Source: Actinomycetota bacterium (GTDB lineage Bacteria; Actinomycetota; Aquicultoria; Aquicultorales; Aquicultoraceae). From it: a DNA stretch of 46,773 bases. Below the pieces are notes generated by a model. It was not told the origin of the DNA and searched no databases. It worked only from the letters and a program-made list of their open reading frames with translations. The stretch covers positions 1-46,773 of the forward strand of contig JACUUO010000004.1 of assembly GCA_014859275.1 (NCBI GenBank), in the 5' to 3' direction. The position numbers and the translations under genes were made by a program. Positions 26,917-35,182 of this stretch are shown here, piece after piece (the stretch's first letter is position 1; each line of letters opens with the position of its first letter).

Positions 26917-28230
26917 ATGGCTTATTTGATAGGAGAGGGAACAGGCATTAAGGAGATAGCAGCAAGTAATATAAGGAAAGCTGAGAGGGCCGTTATCGTT
27001 GGAATCCAGCTTGGGGCCGAATCGGATTGGGAAGCTGAACAATCCCTCAACGAGCTCGAACAACTCGCCTCAACCGCAGGTGCAGAGGTGATAGCCCGGG
27101 TAAGACAGCACATGGAAAAACCTCATGTTCGGACTTATATCGGACCTGGCAAGGCTGAAGAGATCTGGCAAATCGCAAGGGCAGATGGTGCCCAACTTGT
27201 CATTTTTGATGTAGACCTCTCACCATCCCAACAAAGGAACCTTGAAGATATTACGCCAAAGCTTAAGATCATCGATCGCACCGGTATAATACTGGATATA
27301 TTTGCACAGCACGCCCACTCCGCTGAAGGAAAACTCCAGGTTGAACTGGCACAGTTAAATTATCTTCTACCTAGATTGAGGGGTATGTGGCAACACCTCG
27401 AAAGACTAGGCGGCGGCATCGGCACCAGGGGGCCGGGTGAGACCCAGCTCGAATCAGATAAGCGTATGATGAGGAAGCATATACAACGGCTCACAAAAGA
27501 GATCGAAGAGTTGAAGAAGAATCGATCGGTGCGGCGGAAAAGGCGTCAAAAGCAGGGCGTGTTTAATGTTGCCCTAGTGGGATATACAAATGCGGGTAAA
27601 TCGACGCTTTTGAATGCACTTACCGGATCAGACGTGCTGGTTGAGGATAAGCTGTTTGCAACGCTTGATTCAACAACACGACGCCTAAATACAGACCATA
27701 TAAAAGAGATCGTTATCTCAGATACCGTGGGCTTTATTAAAAAATTGCCACATCAATTAATTGCCGCATTCAGATCGACTCTTGATGAGGTAAGAATGGC
27801 CGACCTGCTTCTTCATGTTGTAGATGCAAGTCATCCTCAAATGGAAGAGCAGATAAAGGCAGTTGAAGATGTTCTAAAAGCCCTGGAGATCGATAACAAA
27901 CCACAGATTCTGGTCTTCAATAAGATAGACCTTATTGGCGATATTGATCGCGCAAGATTGCGCAAGGTTTATGCAGATAGCGTACAAGTATCTGCGGCAC
28001 AGGGCATGTGGCTCGATAGCGTTCGGGCGGCAATTGAGAAAGCAATTCGTAAGAAATTCGTCCGCCTGCGCCTCATAGTTCCATATTCAAGAGGTGCGAT
28101 GCTCCGGAGAATCTATAGCTCAGGGATTGTTATCTCGGAAAGCCACACCCCTGAAGGCACCGATATCATCGCAGACATCCCAGAGGCAGATGCAGAAGAG
28201 TACATGGCTTTTACGGTGACAAGTAGCTAA
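26917..28230 (+). CDS. hflX: Ribosome-associated GTPase HflX
   Basis: GTPase that splits stalled or stressed ribosomes. The N-terminal HflX domain (about 20-205) contains YIGPGKAEEI and the GGGIGTRGPGETQLE loop, followed by a helical linker rich in Lys/Arg. The G domain has GYTNAGKS (222-229), DTVGFIKKLP, and the NKID specificity loop. A short C-terminal domain follows. At 437 residues it is full length. The ribosome-binding site is weak (AGAGA). Placement between dapF/dapL and lexA matches actinobacterial order. Confidence 0.96.
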   Translation: MAYLIGEGTGIKEIAASNIRKAERAVIVGIQLGAESDWEAEQSLNELEQLASTAGAEVIARVRQHMEKPHVRTYIGPGKAEEIWQIARADGAQLVIFDVDLSPSQQRNLEDITPKLKIIDRTGIILDIFAQHAHSAEGKLQVELAQLNYLLPRLRGMWQHLERLGGGIGTRGPGETQLESDKRMMRKHIQRLTKEIEELKKNRSVRRKRRQKQGVFNVALVGYTNAGKSTLLNALTGSDVLVEDKLFATLDSTTRRLNTDHIKEIVISDTVGFIKKLPHQLIAAFRSTLDEVRMADLLLHVVDASHPQMEEQIKAVEDVLKALEIDNKPQILVFNKIDLIGDIDRARLRKVYADSVQVSAAQGMWLDSVRAAIEKAIRKKFVRLRLIVPYSRGAMLRRIYSSGIVISESHTPEGTDIIADIPEADAEEYMAFTVTSS

Positions 28231-28234
28231 GTCC

Positions 28235-28256
28235 GTATCACCCAAAAGGGTGATAC
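28235..28256. terminator. Hairpin after hflX
   Basis: GTATCACCC, loop AAAA, GGGTGATAC: a perfect 9-bp stem 5 bp after the stop. It lacks a clean T-run. Confidence 0.5.
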
Positions 28257-28343
28257 TTACATATTCCTGATGGTTAAGCAGGACATATCTGTGGTGCTGT
28301 TAATCTAATTGCTTATTTAAGGTTGATTAGTGCAGCTAAACTA

Positions 28344-28373
28344 TCTAGTATATTCTAGTATATAATAGTACAC
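28344..28373 (+). promoter_or_regulatory. 10-bp tandem repeats at the BlaI-type gene promoter
   Basis: TCTAGTATAT occurs twice in perfect tandem (28344-28353, 28354-28363), followed by a diverged third copy AATAGTACAC (28364-28373). A TATAAT (28361-28366) overlaps them. One-turn spacing suggests an autoregulatory operator for the downstream repressor. Confidence 0.55.
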
Positions 28374-28398
28374 TCACCACACGCAGATGGAGGTTGCG

Positions 28399-28806
28399 AT
28401 GGCAAAAAAACAGAAAGTAAAGAACGACTCGTCAATCAAAGGTGTCGGCCTTGGAGAACTTGAGGCATGTATAATGCAGATTATCTGGCAGCGAGGAAGG
28501 GTTACAGTAAAAGATGTTTTCATCGATATATACCCTAAACGCCGTCTTGCTTACACAACGATCATGACAGTAATGCGCCGTCTTACCGAAAAGGGTATCC
28601 TCGAGCAGGATAGAAGCACAAGGACCTACTTTTACACCCCGAAGGTCGACCAAGAGAAAATGGCGTTGGTCATCGTTGAAAACGTTCTCAATAAGGTCGT
28701 GAGCGGATCACCTGTCGACCTTCTCATCAGCATAATCGATAGTAGCAAACTATCGAAGAGCGAACTCAAGGCATTTGAGCTGGAGCTAGCTAATTCTACC
28801 ATCTAG
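28399..28806 (+). CDS. BlaI/MecI/CopY-family transcriptional repressor
   Basis: 135-residue winged-helix repressor. The N-terminal DNA-binding domain (about 15-85: GLGELEACIMQIIWQRGRVTVKDVFIDI, TTIMTVMRRLTEKGIL) is typical; the C-terminal part would dimerise. BlaI and MecI are inactivated by cleavage by a BlaR-type protease and CopY by copper; no such sensor protease, copper pump or beta-lactamase lies beside it. No metal-binding Cys cluster is present in the C-terminus, so CopY-type sensing is unlikely. ATG 28399 is chosen because GGAGG at 28390-28394 precedes it; ATG 28387 lies in front of that site. Tandem 10-bp repeats lie in its promoter. Confidence 0.9.
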   Translation: MAKKQKVKNDSSIKGVGLGELEACIMQIIWQRGRVTVKDVFIDIYPKRRLAYTTIMTVMRRLTEKGILEQDRSTRTYFYTPKVDQEKMALVIVENVLNKVVSGSPVDLLISIIDSSKLSKSELKAFELELANSTI

Positions 28807-28930
28807 GCTCTTTTATCTTAACGATAGCACACTAGGAGATAGGGCCATCCGGTCAGTAAGTTAGCGTATAAGCTAAAACCTTAACCGCGAAAATTTTCGC
28901 TGAACGATGGGCAGGAGAGAGATCGTTTGA
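28807..28930. other. Convergent gap between the BlaI-type gene and lexA
   Basis: Contains two small inverted repeats: TTAGC...GCTAA (28861-28876) and the perfect 14-bp palindrome GCGAAAATTTTCGC (28887-28900). They could serve as weak bidirectional terminators. Confidence 0.4.
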
Positions 28931-29551
28931 CTAAAATTTTCTCATCAGGCCAATAACCTTCCCTAGGATGGTTACATTGGGGATGATTATCGGCTCCATT
29001 GATTTATTCTCCGGCTTTAGGATGATGCGATCGTCCTTCTTATAGAATTTCTTTACCGTAGCCTCATCACCTACAAGCGCAACAACAATATCGCCGTTAT
29101 TCGCCACTGGCTGCTGACGGACTATCAGGTAATCTCCATCAAGAATGCCAGCATCTACCATACTCTCGCCCTTTACCCTGAGCATAAATGCTTTCTCGCC
29201 AGCAATCTCAGCAGGAAGGGCAAAGCTGTCTTCAATGTTTTCTTGGGCAAGAAGGGGTGTGCCGGCCGCGACTCGGCCAACCAAGGGCACATTCCGAACC
29301 TTATCCGGATTTATACCCTTGTTGTTGAGGCGAAAGTCGAGAATTTCAATGGCCCTTGGTTTAGTCGGATCACGCCTTATATATCTCTTTTTCTCAAGGG
29401 CCGCAAGGTGACTGTGGACAGTAGAACTTGATGTTAGACCAACCGCATATCCTATCTCCCTAACCGATGGCGGATAACCTCTCCTGCTGATCTCTGCAAG
29501 GATGAAGTCTAAGATTTGCTGCTGGCGCTTCGTCAAACCGCTACGTGACAT
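28931..29551 (-). CDS. lexA: LexA repressor
   Basis: SOS repressor, 206 residues. The N-terminal winged helix (about 1-70, [11 protein letters not shown] and [21 protein letters not shown]) recognises LexA boxes. The self-cleavage site is Ala96-Gly97 in GRVAAG, and the catalytic dyad is Ser130 (GESM) with Lys167 (ATVKKF). AAGGAGG precedes the ATG at 29549-29551. Its own promoter carries two LexA boxes, and recA has one, so the SOS circuit can be read directly from this window. Divergent to nrdR as in Actinomycetota. Confidence 0.97.
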   Translation of the reverse strand: MSRSGLTKRQQQILDFILAEISRRGYPPSVREIGYAVGLTSSSTVHSHLAALEKKRYIRRDPTKPRAIEILDFRLNNKGINPDKVRNVPLVGRVAAGTPLLAQENIEDSFALPAEIAGEKAFMLRVKGESMVDAGILDGDYLIVRQQPVANNGDIVVALVGDEATVKKFYKKDDRIILKPENKSMEPIIIPNVTILGKVIGLMRKF

Positions 29552-29640
29552 ACCTTCCTCCTTAAAACCGGATTAAAATACCTGCATTAAAGCCATTACT
29601 GATACCGGTGGGCAATGGCCTAATCGGTATGAATATATCA

Positions 29641-29671
29641 CAAAAACACGTTCGACGCAAACACAGGTTCG
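29641..29671 (-). promoter_or_regulatory. Tandem LexA boxes upstream of lexA
   Basis: On the minus strand CGAACCTGTGTTTG (29658-29671) matches the recA box form exactly. CGAACGTGTTTTTG (29641-29654) is a second copy with one changed core base. The second lies in the spacer of a lexA promoter with -35 TTGCGT (29655-29660), 17-bp spacer and -10 TATATT (29632-29637), the same geometry as recA. Confidence 0.8.
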
Positions 29672-29787
29672 CTTGGTTCAGAAGTGGGGCAATGCTATGA
29701 AAGATCGGTTAAGCAACCGGTTAAAATTTTTTAACTGTTCTAACCAGGGATTATTTTATCTACGCAAAACTTTCTTCCAATTTTGGG

Positions 29788-29815
29788 TTGAACCTACCAT
29801 ATATAGTGGTATACT
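29788..29815 (+). promoter_or_regulatory. nrdR promoter
   Basis: TTGAAC (29788-29793), 16-bp spacer, TATACT (29810-29815). The spacer coincides exactly with an NrdR-box-like sequence. Confidence 0.7.
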
Positions 29816-29841
29816 TAAGGTACGCACTCAATATGTTGTGT
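29794..29841 (+). promoter_or_regulatory. Pair of NrdR boxes
   Basis: CTACCATATATAGTGG (29794-29809) and ACTCAATATGTTGTGT (29826-29841) match the 16-bp NrdR consensus (ACACWATATATWGTGT) at about 13 and 14 positions. Their starts are 32 bp apart, three helical turns, the arrangement known for cooperative NrdR binding. Confidence 0.8.
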
Positions 29842-29877
29842 ATAAACCTGTGGATAACCGGTTAGTAAGGTGTAAGC

Positions 29878-30324
29878 GTGAAGTGCCCATACTGCGGTTT
29901 TACCGATTCGAAGGTTATTGATTCGAGGTTAAATGAGACTAGCAATATAACCAGAAGAAGACGTGAGTGCCTTGAGTGCAGTAGCCGATTTACTACCTTT
30001 GAAAAGGTAGAAGAAATACCGCTTACTGTAATTAAGAAAAATGGGGAGCGCGAACCATTCAGCAGGACAAAGCTGCTCGAAGGCATCTTAAGAGCGCTCG
30101 TTAAAAGACAGGTATCCAGGGAGCGAATAGAGCAAATTGTTGATGACATTGAAGGCAACTTAAGAAATGAGTTTAAGTATGAAGTAGCTTCGATAGAGTT
30201 AGGCGATCAAGTTCTTAGAGCACTGAAAGAGATAGATAAAGTAGCTTATATTCGCTTTGCCTCTGTTTACAGAGAATTCAAGGACCTAGAAGAATTTACC
30301 CAGGAATTGAAGAGGTTGAAATAA
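29878..30324 (+). CDS. nrdR: Transcriptional repressor NrdR
   Basis: Zinc-ribbon plus ATP-cone repressor of ribonucleotide reductase genes, 148 residues. Zinc ligands are Cys3, Cys6, Cys31 and Cys34; the ATP cone follows (about 49-139), sensing ATP versus dATP. It starts at GTG 29878 with AAGG upstream. Two NrdR boxes in its own promoter indicate autoregulation. nrdD follows 161 bp downstream and has no NrdR box of its own, so it is probably controlled by read-through from this promoter. Confidence 0.97.
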   Translation: MKCPYCGFTDSKVIDSRLNETSNITRRRRECLECSSRFTTFEKVEEIPLTVIKKNGEREPFSRTKLLEGILRALVKRQVSRERIEQIVDDIEGNLRNEFKYEVASIELGDQVLRALKEIDKVAYIRFASVYREFKDLEEFTQELKRLK

Positions 30325-30485
30325 TTAAAGCAGCAGCGAGGTTGAGATCATTACCATAATAATCAAATAACGGCCGTAGAGGTGGTAGAAATTAATGTAT
30401 TCTGCTTCGCAGCACCGTACGTAGCTTAAACAGAGGCAAGGCGAGTTTAAAACTATTGGCGGTCTTAGAGGAGGTAGAATAAGGT

Positions 30486-32684
30486 ATGCCCAAATTCATC
30501 ACAGCAGCAGAAGCTGAGGTAGAAGTTGAACCGGATAGTAGAATTAAGCCTGAAAGAATAATCAACGTAGTCAAAACCCACCGCGAAGAGGGCGACGCGA
30601 CCGACATAGCCCTCCTTGTTAGTACCACATCAAAATCCGAGATTAATATCTGGGATAAGTCCAAAATTGTCGATTCCCTCATCAAAGAGACGGGGGCTAG
30701 CGAGAGCTTAGCTAGCGAGATTGCCAATACCGTGGAGCGGAAGATATTTGACAGTAACTTCAGTTCTATTACAACCAGCATTATCAGGGAGCTTGTAGAC
30801 CTCGAGCTTCTACAGAGAAACTTGACGATAATGCATAAAAAGCATTCCCACCTTGGTTTACCTATGTTCGACGTCGAGGAGATCATTAAGAATGCGAATA
30901 AGGAGAACAGCAATACAACCCATAACCCGGAATCAATCAACCTAACCCTTGCTGAGACAATCCTTAAGGAATTCGCGCTCAGGAAGGTATTTTCCGAGGA
31001 TGTATCCCTTGCACACCTCATGGGCGATATACATCTACACGATTTAGGATTCATTATAAGGCCTTACTGCGGCGGCCATTCTCTTGAATACATCAAGAAA
31101 TATGGATTGGCGCTACCCAACATAACCAGTACTTCAAAACCGGCGAGGCATCCGGAGGTTTTAATCGGGCACATGGTGAAGATGGCCTCAAGCCTGCAGG
31201 CGCACTATGCCGGTGCTGTGGGCTGGGAAGCGGTAAACATGTTCTTTGCACCTTATCTCATCGGTAAGAGCTACAAAGAGATTAAACAACTTGCACAGAT
31301 GTTAATCTACGAGTTCAACCAGCTTGCCGGGGCCAGGGGCTCGCAAGTCACATTCACCGACTTCAACCTCTACTGGAATATTCCGAAGCATTTTACCGAT
31401 ACCCCAGCTGTTGGGCCAGGAGGCAAGCACACCGGAAAAACATATAGGGATTATGAGAAGGAAGCCCAGGCATTCCTTAAGGCAATGTTTGAGGTCTACC
31501 TCGAGGGTGATGCAAACGGGAAGACGTTTGTATTTCCAAAACCGCTACTTCATATCAGTGAAGACTTCTTTAAAACCGAAGGCTGGGAAGAATTTCTCGA
31601 GCTGGCATGTATTGTCGCATCTAAACAGGGTATCACCTACTTCGTCTTCGACCGCGGCGACGAAGTCACCGTTAGCCAATGCTGCCGCTTAAAGTTAAAA
31701 CTTGGCGAGCAAGACCTAGAAGAGGCAAAGGCGCCTGAGAAGATGAGGTTCTCGGCGCTGCAAAACGTAACGATTAACCTGCCGAGAATCGCGTATAAAG
31801 CGCACGGCAACGATGAATTGCTTTTCGCCGAACTAAATAAGACGATGGAGCTCGTCGCCAAGGCGCATATCCAGAAGAAAGTGTTCATCGGTGAACTCAT
31901 GGACCTTGGTGCAAGCGGTCCGCTGGCGATGCTGTGCTCAGCAAAAGATGGAGAATCATACCTCAGAATGGATAGGCTAACCTATCTCTGTGGGCTTTTA
32001 GGCCTGAACGAGATGGTGCAGGCCCATAAGGGCATGGAATTGCATGAATCCGATGAGGCGCTGAAGTTCGGTCTAAAGGTCGTTTCGCATATGAATCTAA
32101 AATGCAGGCAATTATCGGATCAATATGGCATAAAAATGGTTCTCGAGGAATCGCCGGCGGAGTCATCCGGCTATCGGCTTGCAAAGCTGGATATGAAATA
32201 CTACCCGGAACAGACAAAGCGCGTTATAAAAGGAAATATCAGGACCAGCGAATACTACTACACAAACAGCATCCATGTATCGGTTGAGGCTCCTGTCGAT
32301 TACGTTGACAGGGTGAGAAAACAGAGCTTGTTCCACCCATTGATTGAGGCCGGCGCCATCATACATATATGGCTAGGTGAAAAAGAGCCCTCACCAAAAT
32401 CGATCGAGAGCTTCGTTCTTAAGACATTTAAAAATACATATGCGGAGCAGATAGCGTTCAGCCCTGAATTTACCGTTTGTGATTCTTGCAGGCGCACTTC
32501 AAGAGGTCTCTCCGTTGCCTGCCCGAGCTGTGGATCCGAGGATGTCTACGGCTTAACGCGCATCGTAGGTTATTACTCAAAAGTCCCTACCTGGAATAAA
32601 GGTAAAACGGGTGAGCTTACAGACAGGATCAGAACCGGACTGATTGTAGAGACGGGCGCCCCCGGCAACGGGTGCGGATGTTAA
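30486..32684 (+). CDS. nrdD: Anaerobic (class III) ribonucleoside-triphosphate reductase
   Basis: Glycyl-radical enzyme that makes dNTPs under anoxia, 732 residues. An N-terminal ATP cone (about 20-115) gives allosteric control. The core includes SQCCRLKL and the conserved LCSAKDG region. Near the C-terminus are four zinc cysteines (665, 668, 679, 682) and the radical-bearing loop RIVGYY, with the glycine at about 695, followed by WNKGKTGELTDR. The tail ends GCGC. The radical is installed by the SAM activator encoded at 33.1 kb. GAGGAGG lies upstream of ATG 30486. Confidence 0.97.
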   Translation: MPKFITAAEAEVEVEPDSRIKPERIINVVKTHREEGDATDIALLVSTTSKSEINIWDKSKIVDSLIKETGASESLASEIANTVERKIFDSNFSSITTSIIRELVDLELLQRNLTIMHKKHSHLGLPMFDVEEIIKNANKENSNTTHNPESINLTLAETILKEFALRKVFSEDVSLAHLMGDIHLHDLGFIIRPYCGGHSLEYIKKYGLALPNITSTSKPARHPEVLIGHMVKMASSLQAHYAGAVGWEAVNMFFAPYLIGKSYKEIKQLAQMLIYEFNQLAGARGSQVTFTDFNLYWNIPKHFTDTPAVGPGGKHTGKTYRDYEKEAQAFLKAMFEVYLEGDANGKTFVFPKPLLHISEDFFKTEGWEEFLELACIVASKQGITYFVFDRGDEVTVSQCCRLKLKLGEQDLEEAKAPEKMRFSALQNVTINLPRIAYKAHGNDELLFAELNKTMELVAKAHIQKKVFIGELMDLGASGPLAMLCSAKDGESYLRMDRLTYLCGLLGLNEMVQAHKGMELHESDEALKFGLKVVSHMNLKCRQLSDQYGIKMVLEESPAESSGYRLAKLDMKYYPEQTKRVIKGNIRTSEYYYTNSIHVSVEAPVDYVDRVRKQSLFHPLIEAGAIIHIWLGEKEPSPKSIESFVLKTFKNTYAEQIAFSPEFTVCDSCRRTSRGLSVACPSCGSEDVYGLTRIVGYYSKVPTWNKGKTGELTDRIRTGLIVETGAPGNGCGC

Positions 32685-32890
32685 ACTGGTTACCGGATTG
32701 CCAGGTGACCGGTTACCAGGGGACCGGGGAATGTGGGTAGAAGACGTGGGAGTAGTTACCCAGTGCTGTAGGGGCCGAGCCTGTCTCGGCCCTAAGGAAT
32801 AGCACATAAGCTAAGATGTGGGTAAGAGATATGGCACTATCCTATGAATCACTAACTATGAACTACTAACTTTTGTATGATTGAGTAGGT
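32685..32890. repeat. Intergenic palindromic elements between nrdD and the thioredoxin-fold gene
   Basis: GGGCCGAG (32772-32779), loop CCTGT, CTCGGCCC (32785-32792) forms a perfect 8-bp stem flanked by TAG and CTA, like the short GTAGGGGC palindromic repeats scattered in many genomes. Just upstream, GGTTACC and GGTGACC/GGTTACC units repeat (32690-32725). No second full copy is seen in the window. Confidence 0.45.
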
Positions 32891-33148
32891 GTGGATGCAC
32901 TGGTGTCTGAGAAGATAAAAGTATTCTGGAAAACAGATTGCCCAAAGTGCCCAGCGGCTAAGGTGCTTGTGGCAGGCAGTTTAAACGCGGAGCTTTTTAA
33001 CCTGGACGAGGTGGATGGTTTAGCAGAAGCGGCTTTTTATGGCATAATGTCGACGCCCTCCATCATCATAACCGATGATAGCGGCCAAGAGGTGGCATCT
33101 TGGAGAGGCGAGGTTCCCAGTAAGCAGGCTATAGAAAAATGGCTGTAA
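32891..33148 (+). CDS. Thioredoxin/glutaredoxin-fold protein (possible reductant for NrdD)
   Basis: 85-residue thioredoxin-fold protein with the redox pair Cys17-Pro-Lys-Cys20 in KTDCPKCPAAK and the cis-proline motif STPSIII. It is encoded between nrdD and nrdG and overlaps nrdG by 10 bp, so it probably serves anaerobic ribonucleotide reduction as an electron donor, as glutaredoxin or thioredoxin do for some NrdDs. Start GTG 32891 is uncertain; GTG 32903 is possible. Confidence 0.85.
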   Translation: MDALVSEKIKVFWKTDCPKCPAAKVLVAGSLNAELFNLDEVDGLAEAAFYGIMSTPSIIITDDSGQEVASWRGEVPSKQAIEKWL

Positions 33149-33870
33149 AGATTTTTAAAAGTTTTGGAATTAAGGGCATAGTGCCTCTTAGCATGCTCGA
33201 TTGGGAAGGGCGCCTGGTGACGACAATCTTTTTGGGCGGGTGCAACTTTCGCTGCCCATTCTGCCATAATGCCCAGCTTGTTACCGGATATAAAGACCTT
33301 CCAGATATCCCTTGGGCCAACCTAAACGATACCCTTGCATCAAAAAGGGGGTGGGTAGATGGAGTTTGCATTACCGGAGGGGAGCCGACAATTAGCAGTA
33401 GTCTCGTCGATCTTGCACGCCATATTGTAAACCTCGGTTTCCAGGTAAAACTTGATACTAACGGGACCAGACCGGAAGTCCTTGAGAACCTAATCGATAA
33501 CCAGCTTATCGGTGCGATTGCGCTCGATATAAAGACCAGCTTTCCGAGATATGCTGAAGCCACCCGAGTTCCCGACCTTTCGGGAAAGATAAGAAAGAGC
33601 ATTAAGCTTCTCATAGAAGCCGAGGCAGAGGGAAAACTCGAGACAGAGTTTAGAACCACGGTAGTTCCGACAATAGCCGGACGCGAGGATGTGTTGTTCA
33701 TAGCGGAATACCTCAGCGAAGCAGGAGCAAGGCACTATAGCCTGCAGCAATTCAATCCTAAGACAGTGATGCTGCCTTCTATTGCCACTATAAAACCATT
33801 TAGCCAAGATTTTTTGACCGATTTGGCGCAGGAAGTATCCCAGTTAGTGCCGACTTATTTCCGCGGTTAA
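33139..33870 (+). CDS. nrdG: Anaerobic ribonucleotide reductase activating enzyme (NrdG2-type radical SAM)
   Basis: Radical-SAM activase, 243 residues, with CNFRCPFC (Cys35, Cys39, Cys42) and the GGEPT motif. The N-terminus (GIKGIVPLSMLDWEGRLVTTIFLGGCNFRCP) is that of the NrdG2 subfamily, larger than Escherichia coli NrdG. It generates the glycyl radical on NrdD encoded two genes upstream. It overlaps the thioredoxin-fold gene by 10 bp, so the two are cotranslated. Confidence 0.93.
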   Translation: MAVKIFKSFGIKGIVPLSMLDWEGRLVTTIFLGGCNFRCPFCHNAQLVTGYKDLPDIPWANLNDTLASKRGWVDGVCITGGEPTISSSLVDLARHIVNLGFQVKLDTNGTRPEVLENLIDNQLIGAIALDIKTSFPRYAEATRVPDLSGKIRKSIKLLIEAEAEGKLETEFRTTVVPTIAGREDVLFIAEYLSEAGARHYSLQQFNPKTVMLPSIATIKPFSQDFLTDLAQEVSQLVPTYFRG

Positions 33871-34026
33871 TTACCTCTACAGGTTAAACCAATTTCTGAA
33901 TTACTGAGTCTGTAAATACATAACCATTTATAAGACAACCATTTCTGGATAGCTTTAGAGGTGAAATATTCCCTAGAGTATGCTACCATTGCATTAAATA
34001 CTGCCAGCTAACGGAGTTGGTTATAG

Positions 34027-34407
34027 TTGGATGACTTAGATATGCCTATCCGCTATATGGAACAGCTCTCAGGTGAAGAGCAGCGCAGGCTTCATAAGAT
34101 CACAAAATCGTGCTCAGAAGCCAATTACTGCCTGAATTGTTGTGTGCAGAAGTGCGCCGTCGCCGACTTCTTGCAATTGTTAAGCAAGAAAGCATCAAAA
34201 GAGAGAATCTTAAAATTTCTACACAACGCCAGCGACGAGAAGAAGGATGAACTCAGAGATAAACCCCTCTATTGCATGGAGCAAGGATTCTGCGCTCTCT
34301 ACTGCATATCTGACTGCCCGATCGGTAAATTTGTAAGGGCATTAACTAGAGAACGTGCGCTCGGGCGCGATAATACAAGCGACCTTTACAGTAACGTTAT
34401 CTCCTAA
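34027..34407 (+). CDS. Cysteine-rich small protein of unknown function
   Basis: 126-residue soluble protein with ten cysteines, most in two matching clusters: YCLNCCVQKCAVADF and YCMEQGFCALYCISDCPIGKF. The internal repetition suggests two similar metal or Fe-S binding lobes. I do not recognise a family. Start TTG 34027 has GGAG 10 bp upstream; ATG 34042 is an alternative. It stands alone between the nrd genes and the convergent minus-strand operon. Confidence 0.75.
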   Translation: MDDLDMPIRYMEQLSGEEQRRLHKITKSCSEANYCLNCCVQKCAVADFLQLLSKKASKERILKFLHNASDEKKDELRDKPLYCMEQGFCALYCISDCPIGKFVRALTRERALGRDNTSDLYSNVIS

Positions 34408-34508
34408 AGCCCATTTTCAGACAAGCTTAGTTTCCGAGATTGAGCACACTTCCTATGGCTTTAAGGAACTACAGCCCGCAAAGAATGCTGATTGGCAATT
34501 TACTATCC

Positions 34509-34925
34509 CTATCCGCGCGATCTTTTAGGTAACCAGCCAACAAATGCAGCAACTATTAATGCTGCACCGGAAGTAGTTAGAATTGTTTTAGTGGTATGAC
34601 ATGCCATTGCTGGATTCTTGCATACACCGATTCCTAGATGTGTAGGTATTATTATGACAGCTATGCCCAGTGCCCCAAGCATTAGCGAAAGACTGCCCCA
34701 TCCATTTTTAGCTAATATAATTAAGAGACCATTAAAGGCTATCAGCAGTCCAAGAAACACCTCAGCAACTCCCATCCAATTGCACTTCATAGCAGCTGGC
34801 ATCCCACTTTTCATTTCCATCATACCCGTGCAAACGTGAGCTAAATTAAATGGCGTTAACGCAATTACAATGCCAACAAGCACACCTACCGCTCCTACTA
34901 ACTTCCAGACCCTTTCATTTCCCAT
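34509..34925 (-). CDS. DUF4418 family membrane protein
   Basis: 138-residue protein with four hydrophobic helices. Between helices it has conserved Cys/His/Met features of DUF4418: AHVCTGMMEMKSGMPAAMKCNWMG and GVCKNPAMACHTTK. The Met/Cys/His pattern could bind a soft metal such as copper, but this is inference. ATG at 34923-34925 is chosen because GGAGGG precedes it; an ATG at 34940 would lie before that site. It is the last gene of the minus-strand operon that begins with the DeoR/NosL-like regulator. Confidence 0.85.
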   Translation of the reverse strand: MGNERVWKLVGAVGVLVGIVIALTPFNLAHVCTGMMEMKSGMPAAMKCNWMGVAEVFLGLLIAFNGLLIILAKNGWGSLSLMLGALGIAVIIIPTHLGIGVCKNPAMACHTTKTILTTSGAALIVAAFVGWLPKRSRG

Positions 34926-34952
34926 CTGTTTACCCTCCATGTGTAAGTATTT

Positions 34953-35168
34953 TTATCTTTTTTTAATAGCCACTTTACTTAAAACAATCCCTGCTGCCAA
35001 TAGCAAAGTAGCCCCGCAACCGCCACAAGAAGTACAGGCTCCCGCGCATGATCTAGTTGAAAAAACTAGAAAAGAACCACTAAGCAATCCTATGGCTATG
35101 CCATAAAATCGCTGGTGGATGCCGATTACCATTTTGCTTAACTGATTGATTATTTCTTTTACTATCAA
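34953..35168 (-). CDS. Small cysteine-rich membrane protein
   Basis: About 71 residues, with two hydrophobic helices separated by the loop RSCAGACTSCGGCGA, which holds four cysteines with redox or metal-binding spacing. No family recognised. TTG at 35166-35168 is preferred, with AGAGGGTG six bp upstream; GTG at 35175-35177 would sit inside that ribosome-binding site. It lies between the membrane ferredoxin gene and the DUF4418 gene and is surely part of the same transcript. Confidence 0.7.
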   Translation of the reverse strand: MIVKEIINQLSKMVIGIHQRFYGIAIGLLSGSFLVFSTRSCAGACTSCGGCGATLLLAAGIVLSKVAIKKR

Positions 35169-35182
35169 GTTAAGCACCCTCT

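Noticed and set aside
29673-29921. An 82-residue frame upstream of nrdR
   Set aside because: It runs through the LexA and NrdR operators and into nrdR in another frame; the operators explain the sequence.
33139-33870. Radical-SAM member of the AmmeMemoRadiSam set
   Set aside because: Its length, N-terminal pattern and overlap with the nrd genes identify it as the NrdG2 activase.
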